Assembly (NCBI GenBank): GCA_031279515.1
Contig: JAITII010000048.1
Span: 1 to 64,000 of the forward strand
DNA: 64,000 nucleotides
Reading direction: 5' to 3'
DNA from: Deltaproteobacteria bacterium
Lineage (GTDB): Bacteria; Desulfobacterota; Desulfarculia; Adiutricales; Adiutricaceae
Below, one piece after another: positions 1 through 9,027 of the stretch. The notes beneath the pieces are model-generated. The model saw nothing but the letters and a program-made list of their open reading frames with translations, was not told the DNA's origin and searched no databases. Made by a program: the position numbers and the translations under genes. Position 1 is the stretch's first letter. The number at the start of each line of letters is the position of its first letter.

Positions 1-438
1 TTTGAGGCCTTTGTGAACGCCGGTAGGTCCCTGGCCATTCTGCATTTGGATTATGAGACTATCAAACCTTACCCTAAAGTTAAAGTTATTGGTGAAGATA
101 CTGGTAAATTTAAGGTTCAAAAAATGCGTTTCGGCAAAGGAGCCGGGAGTATTGATGATAAATCCATTATCATCTACAATGGTCACATAAAGATAACAGA
201 TATTCCTCTTGAAGCATACAATTACGTTGTAAATGGTAAATCACCTATTGAATGGATTATGGAACGCTACCAAGTTACATTAAACAAGGATACACAGATA
301 ACAAACGATCCTAACGATTGGGCAAGTGATCATGAAGACCCACGCTATATTTTGGATCTCATTCTAAGACTCATTAGAGTAAGCATAGAGACCCAGGAGA
401 TTGTTAAAAGCCTCCCAAAATTAAAGTTTGAACAATAA
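1..438 (+). CDS. Type ISP restriction-modification enzyme, C-terminal part (cut by window edge)
   Basis: The frame is open from base 1 (FEAF before the GTG the ORF track uses), so this is the 3' end of a longer gene and the GTG at 13 is probably not the real start. The visible 145 residues match the C-terminal specificity domain of single-chain Type ISP enzymes (LlaBIII type), with the family-typical phrases IPLEAYNYVVNGKSPIEWIM, NDPNDW and PRYILDLILRLIRVS. In that family one polypeptide carries nuclease, translocase, methyltransferase and target-recognition parts; only part of the target-recognition end is seen here. Base composition is AT-rich, like the helicase gene that follows and unlike the envelope genes after it. 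The family call is from remembered conserved wording, not a search. Confidence 0.8.
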   Translation, partial: FEAFVNAGRSLAILHLDYETIKPYPKVKVIGEDTGKFKVQKMRFGKGAGSIDDKSIIIYNGHIKITDIPLEAYNYVVNGKSPIEWIMERYQVTLNKDTQITNDPNDWASDHEDPRYILDLILRLIRVSIETQEIVKSLPKLKFEQ

Positions 439-740
439 AACGTCAAAAGGCTAACGCAGCCCAAATAAGTTTTTACTGAAAGCTGCAACATAATATGTGT
501 CATCATTATATTCTACCGTGTAAATGATGACTTCTAATTCAGCCAGAATTAATTTTAAGGAAAGTTGTTGGTGAGTTCGTCTATTTTTTAGAACTACAAT
601 TCTCAGATATACCTTTGAACCTGGTACGATCTTCAACATATTTGATTGCAAATGTGTTATATAGTATCTTTTCAGTCAAAGAATAAAGTATTTTAAGTTG
701 TAAAAAAAGGAATGAAGAATAACAATTTTGGTTAGTAAAC
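439..740. other. Intergenic AT-rich gap
   Basis: No gene seen. Reverse-strand ORFs listed here (451-651 and the 5' part of 581-991) are shadows or chance ORFs in AT-rich DNA. No convincing terminator or promoter could be assigned. Confidence 0.5.
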
Positions 741-2588
741 ATGATCCAACTGTCAATCGAACAAAAACAAATTGTAGAGCATATAGATGGAGCATTACTT
801 GTAAAGGCTGGTCCAGGCAGTGGTAAAACTCGCGTTTTGACAGAACGGGTCAAGATGTTGCTTACAAAGAAAAAGCGCGGCAAAGTATTAGCATTAACTT
901 TTAGTAATATGGCAGCAGATGAGATGCGTTTGAGATTGGAAATGGATACTGAACTGAGTGATTCTTTAAAACGTGCACATGTGAGTACCATTCACTCATT
1001 TTGTCTTGATCTAGTTCAATCTAGAGGTTATCTAATCGGCTTACGTCCTGAAGTGTCTCTTCTTGAAAAGGAAGATGATCGCAGAGGGCTTTTGCGGGAT
1101 TTATTTATAAATGAACCCACTCTCTTAGAAATATCAAATAACCAGAAGAAATCTAATGACTTTATTTCAGAATGCTTAGCTACAATTTCTGAGCAAAAAA
1201 GGAAACTAATTTCTCCACAAGATTCAGACATTGAAGAACCATTTCCGAGCATATACAAAAAATACAATGATTTATTAGCTGCTCAGAATTCTATGGATTA
1301 TGATGATATACTTTTTTTTACATATCGAATACTTATGGAAAATTTTAATCTTGCCCAGCTCTATACTACAGAATACCGCTATATTTGCATAGATGAAGCA
1401 CAAGACTTGAATAAAGCTCAGTATCGTGTAATTCAGGCTCTTTGTAGAAATACTTTCAATAATATTATGATGGTAGGTGACGATTATCAATCTATATATG
1501 CGTTTATTGGTTCAAGTAGTAAATATATGACTGATTTTTTTGTTCAAGACTTCAGTCCAACAATTTACACCTTGGACGAAAATTTCCGTTCTGCAGAAAA
1601 TATAATGCAGTTTGCAAATACTTTAGTGGGAATTACCAATGATATTTCTCACTATCATTATAAAGGATATCTTGAAATTAATGGTTTTGAAAATGAAATA
1701 GAAGAGGCAAAGGATATTATTTCTAAGATCCGTTATTTAATTCACAATAAGCAAGATGAAATTGAAGGCGAATTAACATATGACAAAATTGCCATTATAG
1801 CCAGAAATAAATATGTTTTCTCAAATATTGAATCAGAACTGCAAGGTGCAAGAATACCTTTTTATTACAGGAAGAATACTTCAGGTATTTTTTTTGAAAC
1901 AGATTTTATGAAAGCCTTTGACTTTATTTTACGCTTGATAATTAATCCCTTTGATTTATATCATAAGAGATTACTTTGTAAATTAACTGGCAAAAAAACT
2001 ATAGAACCTAAGATTAATGAAAATATACTTGAAACGATTAATGATCTATTATCTAATAGCGCCTTTGAATGGTTAAGCGAATGTATTAAAGGTATAGAGC
2101 CTGAAACTAAGCTAAACTTTGATAATGTTATAAATATTTTAAACGATTATATCCCAAATTCATTGCCAGATGATGACAGATACTTGCTTCAGCAAGATAT
2201 TTTTGAGCTGGCAACACATTGGAAACATTATAAACATCGCGTGCCTTCTGAAAATAGAACCTTAGTTTCTTTTCGCCATGCAATAGCATTGGGTAAAACT
2301 CAAAAAAACGAAACTAATGAAGGAGTTGCCTTATTAACTGCTCATATGTCTAAAGGTTTAGAATTTGAAGTAGTATTTATAATCGGTTTATCCGATGGAA
2401 CGTTCCCTGATTATCGCGCTATACGCAGCGGTGAAGAAGCTATAGTGCAGGAAAAAAATAATTTGTATGTTGCCGTTACTCGCGCAAAAAGGCAGTGCTA
2501 CCTTTCCTATCCAAAATTCAAACAAATGCCCTGGGGTGATTGCAAATGGCAAGAGCCTTCTCGTTTTATTAAATTACTTGAATCTTGA
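741..2588 (+). CDS. UvrD/Rep-like superfamily 1 DNA helicase
   Basis: A 615-residue ATP-dependent 3'-5' type SF1 helicase. Motifs appear in order: Q-motif region near the N-terminus (LSIEQKQIVE), Walker A AGPGSGKT (about residues 24-31), motif Ia LALTFSNMAADEM, Walker B IDEAQDLNKAQ (about 216), motif III VGDDYQSIYAFIG, motif IV LDENFRS, and near the C-terminus TAHMSKGLEFEVVFI and LYVAVTRAKR (motifs V and VI). It is shorter than housekeeping UvrD/PcrA (about 720-750 aa) and is AT-rich. It lies about 300 bp behind a Type ISP restriction enzyme, so a role in defence or in an acquired island is plausible but inferred. No strong ribosome-binding site precedes the ATG. Confidence 0.9.
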   Translation: MIQLSIEQKQIVEHIDGALLVKAGPGSGKTRVLTERVKMLLTKKKRGKVLALTFSNMAADEMRLRLEMDTELSDSLKRAHVSTIHSFCLDLVQSRGYLIGLRPEVSLLEKEDDRRGLLRDLFINEPTLLEISNNQKKSNDFISECLATISEQKRKLISPQDSDIEEPFPSIYKKYNDLLAAQNSMDYDDILFFTYRILMENFNLAQLYTTEYRYICIDEAQDLNKAQYRVIQALCRNTFNNIMMVGDDYQSIYAFIGSSSKYMTDFFVQDFSPTIYTLDENFRSAENIMQFANTLVGITNDISHYHYKGYLEINGFENEIEEAKDIISKIRYLIHNKQDEIEGELTYDKIAIIARNKYVFSNIESELQGARIPFYYRKNTSGIFFETDFMKAFDFILRLIINPFDLYHKRLLCKLTGKKTIEPKINENILETINDLLSNSAFEWLSECIKGIEPETKLNFDNVINILNDYIPNSLPDDDRYLLQQDIFELATHWKHYKHRVPSENRTLVSFRHAIALGKTQKNETNEGVALLTAHMSKGLEFEVVFIIGLSDGTFPDYRAIRSGEEAIVQEKNNLYVAVTRAKRQCYLSYPKFKQMPWGDCKWQEPSRFIKLLES

Positions 2589-3125
2589 TTTACCCTGATG
2601 ATGGGCAAAAAGGTTCAAGCAGGCTGTATCTTCTATTTAAATTCGATAGTTCTCCATACTGTTCTATTCACCTCTATAATATTTTACATGATAATTTTTA
2701 TTTAGTGGGTAAATTATCTGTTGAAATAAGCAAGGATTATTTGCTTCACTTATTGTCACTTGGCTTGTTTTTAGCAAAATGTAAGTTTTCTAAGCATCAT
2801 CTCCCATCACTTTAGTCTTTACGGCACATGTTGTCCCAGGCCTTTGGTTTTCTTAGTATTTTGCTAGCTTATATCAACTGCTTACAAGGTTTTTAAGGAC
2901 TTCCTTTGCTATTATCCCTTTAGGGAAGGAAAACCTTTAAATTTCTTAAATCAACTGTATTTCATGCCAGCTTTCTTATGAAATTCTTGCTTTAATGGGT
3001 ATCGTCATCCTAATAGTTGCATGGAGGCTCTCTTGGGGGTATTTTAGATACCGGTGGCCGCATTTGGCCGCCATTTGTCTTTTTTCGCTCCCTACCAAGC
3101 CTTTTTCCCATCAAAGGAGACTTCC
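2589..3125. other. Intergenic region, no gene supported
   Basis: The 76-aa ORF at 2585-2815 begins with TTG, has no ribosome-binding site and resembles nothing, so it is left out. An imperfect inverted repeat (AAGGTTTT near 2887, AAAACCTT near 2931) could be a weak transcript end for the helicase gene, but it has no U-tract. Confidence 0.4.
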
Positions 3126-5246
3126 ATGAAAGGCCTCATTGTAAAACTCGCCCTTATGTTGGCGATAATCTTACCTTGTAACTGGGCCTTTGCCAGCGAT
3201 TATATAGTCCAGGTCAGTTCCGTTTCCACCCAGGAAGCGGCAATAGCCGAGTCCGATAGGCTCCTGGCCAAGGGCGTTCCCTCTTTTCAGACCACTGAAA
3301 ATATTCCCGAAAGGGGCACTGTACACAGGGTCTATGTGGGCCCCTTTGCCACTAAAGCGGAGGCAGATGCTGCAGCCCAGGCCCTCAAGTCCTCCGGAAT
3401 CATCAAAGACTTTGTGGTGCGGGAAGATACCAGGGGCGTAACTCCTGCAGCTCCTACTGCTCCGGCTACTCAACCAGCAGAAGCCCCTACAACTTCAGCA
3501 GCAGCTCCCCCGGCAGTTCAGCCTACCTCACCTATGGCAGGTCCTCCAGCCTCAGCTCCTTTACCCCCTGTTCCTCAAGGACAAGCCTCAGCGCCTTTAC
3601 CACAGGTTCCCATGGGACCCCCGATAGCTGCGACTCCTGTAGTCCCTCCCGAGGGCATGGATAGCGTTCCTGTGCTCCAGCCTTCTCTTGAGACTCCGAT
3701 CCCCAGTGCAGTACCCACAGCAGAGCTTCCAGGTGGAGGATATGGTTCTGCTCCCAGGCAAGGCCCTGGCGGTGAGAACTGGGGAGCAACCTTGCCACAA
3801 CAGCCTAGCCAAGTACAAACTACTCCCCAAGCTCCAGGAACTGTGCCAGGGGGTCAAGACGATCTAGGCTGGCCCATAGGCCCTACCCAGCCCCAGGTAC
3901 CAACGCAAAATCCAACAGGAGATCAGCAAAATAGTAACGTAGCCCCTGGTTGGCCCACCCCGCCTTCTGTCCTGGGGACCGAAGAGGGTTGGCCTGTCCC
4001 TCAGGAAGGCTCTCCTACAAGAGTAGACCCCGGAGAGACGGTGTACTGGACTGACCCAGCCAACCCTAATGCCGGGAGCACTTCTACCACGGCTAATCCG
4101 CCTCCAACTCAAAATCAAGGCTGGATACCCCCTGGAGGGGGGTTAACGCAGGCGGGGCAAGCATCTGCAGCCCCGCCTGTTCTGCCTGGGGGCTATGGTA
4201 ATGATGATAAGCTCAATGGTTTTGCCATGCTGGTGGACCTTTCAGTGGGGATGCAGAAGGAAAGCCCCTGTATGGGGCATCTTATCAAAAATGAGGCAGC
4301 TACAAAGTTAATCAGAAAGATAGTCCAAAGGGTTCCTGCAAGCCCCATAACGGCATCTTTGAGGGTATTTGGGTATAAATATGGCCTTACTGAGGCGGAC
4401 AATACTGCTCTCTACTATGAACCCTCCACTTTTAACCGCAGAAACTTTGAGCATACCCTCATGAGGCTTATGCCTTCCAATTCCATAGCGAATTTTAGCC
4501 AAGGCATTGGGGTTCTGATGGAGGATTTGGGGCAAATGGACAGTCCCAGAGGGGCTTTGTTATTTTCTGACTTTAGCGTAGCCAAAAATAGCGGCGACCC
4601 TCCTGGGCAGGCCAAGAGACTAATAGATCTCTTTGGCCCGGAGAACAGGATCTTTACCTTTTACTTAACTGATGACGAGGCGAGCATCGATTTGGCCCGC
4701 CGCATAGCAGCTGCCGGAGGAGGGGTAAGTTACAATGTTTGTGAGCTTCTGGAGAACCCGGATTTCTTGGAGGTAGCCCTGGAGGATATATTTGGTAGCA
4801 ATCTGTTAATCCCTTGCCAGGATACCGACAAAGACGGGGTCTGTGACGATAATGACACTTGCCCTGGTACCCCCTTGGGCGCCCCTGTGGACGGACGGGG
4901 CTGCTGGATAGCAGCCTATTCTTACTTTTTTGACTATGACAAGACGGCAGTTAAGGCTGCCTTCCACCCCCGGGTGGAGTATGCTGCCCAGATAATGCTC
5001 TCCAATCCCCAGCCTCCCTCTGTGGTTATTTCAGGGTATACGGATTCACAGGGGACAGAACTCTACAATCTGGACCTGGGAAAGAAAAGGGCAGAGTCCA
5101 TAAGGAATTTACTCATAAAGTTCGGGGTCCCAGCTGAGCTCCTAACAGTTCAGAGCTATGGCAAATCCAACCCAATAGCCGACAATTCCACCGAGGAAGG
5201 CCGGGCCATGAACCGCAGAGTGGAATTTACGATAGCTAATCCCTGA
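3126..5246 (+). CDS. SPOR - VWA-like - TSP3 - OmpA envelope protein
   Basis: A 706-residue exported protein. The ORF track starts at a GTG 24 codons upstream; ATG 3126 is preferred because AAAGGAG sits five bases before it and it opens a clean signal peptide (MKGLIVKLALMLAIILPCNW, cleavage likely after AFA). Then come a SPOR domain that would bind denuded peptidoglycan (about 25-100), a Pro/Gln-rich linker (about 105-355), a von Willebrand A-like domain (about 364-555, LVDLSVGM resembling a D-x-S-x-G MIDAS), a thrombospondin-3-like calcium repeat (DTDKDGVCDDNDTCP), and a C-terminal OmpA peptidoglycan-binding domain (about 597-704, ISGYTDSQGTELYNLDLGKK and NRRVEF). Two different peptidoglycan-binding domains at opposite ends suggest an envelope tether. 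The exact role is unknown; the VWA call is the least certain part. Confidence 0.85.
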   Translation: MKGLIVKLALMLAIILPCNWAFASDYIVQVSSVSTQEAAIAESDRLLAKGVPSFQTTENIPERGTVHRVYVGPFATKAEADAAAQALKSSGIIKDFVVREDTRGVTPAAPTAPATQPAEAPTTSAAAPPAVQPTSPMAGPPASAPLPPVPQGQASAPLPQVPMGPPIAATPVVPPEGMDSVPVLQPSLETPIPSAVPTAELPGGGYGSAPRQGPGGENWGATLPQQPSQVQTTPQAPGTVPGGQDDLGWPIGPTQPQVPTQNPTGDQQNSNVAPGWPTPPSVLGTEEGWPVPQEGSPTRVDPGETVYWTDPANPNAGSTSTTANPPPTQNQGWIPPGGGLTQAGQASAAPPVLPGGYGNDDKLNGFAMLVDLSVGMQKESPCMGHLIKNEAATKLIRKIVQRVPASPITASLRVFGYKYGLTEADNTALYYEPSTFNRRNFEHTLMRLMPSNSIANFSQGIGVLMEDLGQMDSPRGALLFSDFSVAKNSGDPPGQAKRLIDLFGPENRIFTFYLTDDEASIDLARRIAAAGGGVSYNVCELLENPDFLEVALEDIFGSNLLIPCQDTDKDGVCDDNDTCPGTPLGAPVDGRGCWIAAYSYFFDYDKTAVKAAFHPRVEYAAQIMLSNPQPPSVVISGYTDSQGTELYNLDLGKKRAESIRNLLIKFGVPAELLTVQSYGKSNPIADNSTEEGRAMNRRVEFTIANP

Positions 5247-5323
5247 GCCGGAAAAGGGGCAAATACGGTAATTATTCGTGAAATTTCTAGTGCCCTTTAT
5301 TTAGGGCAAAAAAACAAGTAAAA

Positions 5324-5352
5324 TTGACTTGAAGTATTTTTAACAGGATACT
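5324..5352 (+). promoter_or_regulatory. Possible sigma-70 promoter for the 5460-7733 genes
   Basis: TTGACT (5324-5329), a 17-bp spacer and GATACT (5347-5352) lie about 108 bp before the start at 5460. The -35 is 5/6 and the -10 4/6 to consensus, so this is a candidate only. Confidence 0.35.
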
Positions 5353-5459
5353 TTAGACCCCGAAAGTGGAAGCTTTAGGGTTACTCTAACTTTCTTCGAA
5401 AATTATTTAATTAGGCTCTAAAGAGCGTTAATTTTTGCTTTTTAATGTAAGGGCTTGCC

Positions 5460-5834
5460 ATGATTGGACCAGTAAATAGAGGAAATATAGCCTCAATCTT
5501 CGCGGCGGCCACTTATAAGACGGCTCTCCACAACGAAAGGACCAATGTCACCCAGCTTTTGACCCGTAGTGAAGCCCAGGCCATGGCCCACAATTCCGTG
5601 GGTCCCATGCAGCGTGCCACCTATTTAGCCCACCAGATCCAGCCGGTGTCTTTGGGACGCCATGAAAATGCCCATATCCCTGATTTGACTAAGCAAAATT
5701 ATAGCGCTTTGGCTGATAGCCAGGCTGCTTACCATGCCGCCGATTACCTCCCCAAGAATTACAATGCCTTAGGGCAGGTGGCCCAAATTGCTGACCAGGC
5801 TTCCGCCGGAGTGGTTATCAATAGGGTCATCTGA
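5460..5834 (+). CDS. Hypothetical protein, 124 aa
   Basis: I do not recognise the family. The protein has no signal peptide and no membrane segment. It is rich in Ala, Asn, Gln and His, with many aromatic-flanked AHN/YHAAD-type stretches. The ATG follows AAGGG at a good distance, and the gene runs directly into the AI-2E-family permease gene (26 bp to the preferred ATG), so it is probably first in a small operon with that permease and the GDSL hydrolase. The coding character is supported by spacing and by a base composition like its neighbours. Confidence 0.65.
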   Translation: MIGPVNRGNIASIFAAATYKTALHNERTNVTQLLTRSEAQAMAHNSVGPMQRATYLAHQIQPVSLGRHENAHIPDLTKQNYSALADSQAAYHAADYLPKNYNALGQVAQIADQASAGVVINRVI

Positions 5835-5860
5835 CATTGGCCTATCATCAACTAGGTAAC

Positions 5861-7153
5861 ATGTTCAATATCTCAAAATTTGCTCATGAGAACAGGGTGA
5901 TCTTGATTTGGTCGGCCTTTGCCGGGCTCATCTACCTCATGAGGAACCTTTTTGGCCTTGTCTTTATGACCTTTATCATGTGCTTTCTGGCACACACCGT
6001 GTGCCGTTGGTGCACGCACGTAACCAGTCTGCCCCGTCGCCTGGTGGTCTTTTTGACTTACGGGTTGTTCATTGTGGGCATTGTCTGTTTCGTGCTCTTT
6101 GGATTTCCCAAGATCCTAGACGAGGCCAAGCATTTCTCCGAGCAGCTGCCTAAGACCCTTTATAGCCTGAATGTCTCTTTAAACAACACCATAGAGAACT
6201 ACCCAGACCTGGCGCCCGCCCTTACCAAGGTCAAAGACGCCTTGACCATAGACGCCCTTGTCAATAAGGGCTTTCAGCTGGTTATTAGCAACATCTCCCA
6301 CGGATGGCACTATGTGGCCTGGTTTTTCATAGCCATTATCTTTAGCTTTCTCATAGTCTTAGAGCTGCCTGAACTTATTGGCAAGTTCAGGTCCCTGAGG
6401 TTTACAAGGCTCCATGTTATCTATGACGAGACAGTCTCCAGTGTCATCCAGTTCGGAAAGGTAGTGGGGGAGAACTTCCGGGCCCAGATCTACATATCTC
6501 TGATAAATACCTCCCTTACCATCTTAGGCCTTACTATTATCGGCACTGGTTCCACTGCCCTCTTGGCGGTAATAGTCTTTTCCTGCGGCCTTATTCCGGT
6601 TTTGGGGGTTTTTATCTCCTCAGTGCCCATTATCCTTGTTTCCATAAACGTGGGCGGCCTTTCCATGCTCTGGGCCTCTTTGAGCCTTATTGTAATCATA
6701 CATATAATAGAGGCCTACGTCTTAAATCCCAGGATAGTATCTGCGGTTCTACGGATAAACCCGGTAATCACCCTTATTATCCTTTATATTGCCCATAGCC
6801 TCATGGGCATGTGGGGCATGTTCTTAGGGGTACCCATCTCAGTATACATCTATAGGCAGATAATCCTCCAAAAGCCAGAGTTTAATCCCGTCTCTGAGGG
6901 TCTACCCCGCTTTGACAAAGAGGAGCGGCAGCTTTTAGACGACGAGGAGCCCTTGGAGTCCAAGAGCGTTAAAGCGCACCTTTCCTTGGAAAAGGAATCA
7001 GCAGAAGGTGCCAAAGGAGATGAGCTGAAAGGAGACTTGGAGAAATCTTTAGACTTGCAAGCTACAGAAGACGCAGAGGATAAGGTCACAAGCTCTCCGG
7101 AAGACCAGAGCAAATTTTGGGATCCAGCCACAAACGACTTTAAGGAGGACTAA
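5861..7153 (+). CDS. AI-2E-family (TqsA/PerM-like) membrane transporter
   Basis: An integral inner-membrane protein of about 430 residues with the AI-2E transporter layout: paired N-terminal helices (VILIWSAFAGLIYLM, LVFMTFIMCFLAHTV), a soluble segment with amphipathic helices, then a bundle of helices including the glycine-rich LLAVIVFSCGLIPVLGVFIS and the C-terminal MGMWGMFLGVPISVYIY. The acidic, hydrophilic tail (about the last 85 residues) is unusually long. The track start is a TTG at 5837; ATG 5861 is preferred because an AGG-type site lies just before it. Substrates in this family vary (autoinducer-2, Na+/H+ exchange, unknown lipids), so no substrate is claimed. It is followed one base later by the GDSL hydrolase gene. 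Confidence 0.85.
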   Translation: MFNISKFAHENRVILIWSAFAGLIYLMRNLFGLVFMTFIMCFLAHTVCRWCTHVTSLPRRLVVFLTYGLFIVGIVCFVLFGFPKILDEAKHFSEQLPKTLYSLNVSLNNTIENYPDLAPALTKVKDALTIDALVNKGFQLVISNISHGWHYVAWFFIAIIFSFLIVLELPELIGKFRSLRFTRLHVIYDETVSSVIQFGKVVGENFRAQIYISLINTSLTILGLTIIGTGSTALLAVIVFSCGLIPVLGVFISSVPIILVSINVGGLSMLWASLSLIVIIHIIEAYVLNPRIVSAVLRINPVITLIILYIAHSLMGMWGMFLGVPISVYIYRQIILQKPEFNPVSEGLPRFDKEERQLLDDEEPLESKSVKAHLSLEKESAEGAKGDELKGDLEKSLDLQATEDAEDKVTSSPEDQSKFWDPATNDFKED

Positions 7154-7154
7154 A

Positions 7155-7733
7155 GTGGCTCTTGTGCGTCCAAAAGTAGCCCTGGTGGGAGATAGCTTGA
7201 CCAATGAGGGGGATTTTAGGCCGCTACATTATTTTGCCGATACCTCTGTATTTGGCATAAACGGGGAGACCAGCTTTGGGGTATTTTCCAGAATCCATGA
7301 GTACCTTCAAGATTTACCGGACTATTTGTTTTTAAATATCGGCGTAAACGATTTGGCCCAGGGAGAAAGGGTAGAGTCCTTATCTGAACGCATCAAGAGG
7401 ATCTGGGAAAAAGTAGTCCAGCTATCTCCAGGAACCAGGGTGGTGGCAACTACTATCCTTCCAATATCCCATAAGCTTTTTGAAAATAGGCCGCCTGGGC
7501 TTTCCAACAAGCATATAGGCGTTCTAAACGGGGTATTGCGCCAATCGGCCTTTGCCTTCGGGGCCGATATGATAGACCTTAATGCAGCTTACTTAAATGA
7601 CGACTACGAGCTGGACCCGGAGGACACCTATGACGGGATCCACCTTAAAAAGAAGGCTTACTTCCCCTGGGTGGCATTAATAATTTCTTATCTGTCTTGC
7701 GAAATAAAGAAAAAATTGACCCAGAATAGATAG
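7155..7733 (+). CDS. SGNH/GDSL-type hydrolase
   Basis: A 192-residue cytoplasmic SGNH-fold esterase or lipase-like protein. Block I VGDSLTNEG carries the nucleophile Ser near residue 14, block III is GVNDLAQ, and block V DGIHLKK supplies the catalytic Asp and His. The start is GTG: AAGGAGG sits inside the last codons of the upstream permease gene at the right distance, and only one base separates the two genes, so they are co-transcribed and probably translationally coupled. There is no signal peptide. The substrate cannot be told; known relatives act on acyl esters, acetylated sugars or lysophospholipids. Confidence 0.85.
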   Translation: MALVRPKVALVGDSLTNEGDFRPLHYFADTSVFGINGETSFGVFSRIHEYLQDLPDYLFLNIGVNDLAQGERVESLSERIKRIWEKVVQLSPGTRVVATTILPISHKLFENRPPGLSNKHIGVLNGVLRQSAFAFGADMIDLNAAYLNDDYELDPEDTYDGIHLKKKAYFPWVALIISYLSCEIKKKLTQNR

Positions 7734-9027
7734 CCAAACTTTGAAATTAGGCTAAAAGCCCTCTAATTTTGTAAAAGGGCCTATAAACTCCCAGAAAATT
7801 ATGGAGCCTGTGGAACCTATTGTCCCTGGCTAACAGTAAAGCCAAGTTTAGCTATTGGCCCTATTTTCGGCTTTAATGGAATTTGCATAATCCGATTTGG
7901 GTTTTTAAGCCCTTCAGAGGCGGGAAAAAATTAGTCCTATCTAGTATTTAGCTCTCTTTTGGCTATTAGTTATAACTTTACGCAACTAGCAATTAGTTAC
8001 AGCTGCAAGCAAAAGCTACAAGCTTATATTTATTTTTTCTGCCAGCTCTATTATTTTAGGGCGTATTTAAAGGCCATTAGCTATTTCGATTTTTATCTAT
8101 ATTTACAAAGGGTCAAAATGTGCCCCCACACATGAGGGCGAGTTTTTAAGTAACAAGCTTCAGATTGGGGAAAATTAGTTTTTGGGCGCGGACCTATTTT
8201 CTTCTAGTTGTAAAGGATTTATTAGAAACTTATAAGAGACTTGTAAGACGCAAGGGCTAGTAAGCTTTAAAGGGCAAGCCCAATTGCCTGTGAAAAGAGG
8301 AGAAATATGTAAGGGCTTTAAGATTCTTACCCAAGTCTTCTAAGCTTGGCTTACAAGAGAAACCAATGAAATTTAATAGAATTTTTTTGTTTTGTAGCAT
8401 ATAATTCACCGATGGGTTGAAGTTGCGGGTTTTTGTAGTCTTTTATTAAAAGTTTTTACAAAAACGTAGGGAGCTCTTCCTTATAATTTCCTTATATTGC
8501 CTCTAAGTTGGTTGTTATTGTTTTTATAATTTCTATATTACTAAGATAATTTATAGATTATTGCTAAGTAATTATCTTTATAGTATATTTATATCAACAA
8601 TAAGCTTATTGAATGTTTTTTAGAGCAAGGGGCCTCTCAAAAAATCCAGCTTTTAGACTAAATATTAGGGTTTTTTATTAGTTGACAAAATATGGTATTA
8701 AAGGACCATTAGTAATTGCCTTGAAAGCTCAATAATTTTCGAGCATTTGTAGATTGTTTTGGGATTTTTTTTGCGTTTCCATTTTTGAGTTCTTAACTTT
8801 AGATTTTTTTAGCCCTAAGGGCTAGCATATGGTAAATTTAAATGCTACTATATGCTGTGTTTTTTCATTTTTGATCCCTTAGCCTTCAGGTTCTCGAATT
8901 TCGAGCACTTTTCCCCTTTATTTCAAGGCTTTTGTTTATGGCTAGAGTTTCCCCTTTTCCCGTTTCTTTTTTTCAAGCTATTTTTTCATTCCCACCTTTC
9001 ATTGACCTTAAATTCCCGGTTTCATCA
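7734..9027. other. Long AT-rich intergenic region, 1.3 kb
   Basis: No gene, RNA or repeat recognised. A TTGACA at 8682-8687 lacks a well-placed -10 box. The ORF at 8852-9040 is a chance ORF overlapping the signalling gene start. Confidence 0.5.

Noticed and set aside
581-991. 136-aa reverse ORF
   Set aside because: Mostly antisense to the helicase gene start, with its remaining part in AT-rich DNA; no ribosome-binding site and no recognisable motif.
2585-2815. 76-aa ORF after the helicase gene
   Set aside because: Starts with TTG overlapping the helicase stop, no ribosome-binding site, no recognisable sequence.
5292-5315. GCCCT/AGGGC hairpin after the OmpA-like gene
   Set aside because: Followed by A's on the forward strand and preceded, not followed, by T's on the reverse strand, so it is not a proper terminator in either direction.
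8682-8710. TTGACA as a promoter for the DUF3798 operon
   Set aside because: No acceptable -10 box at 16-18 bp.
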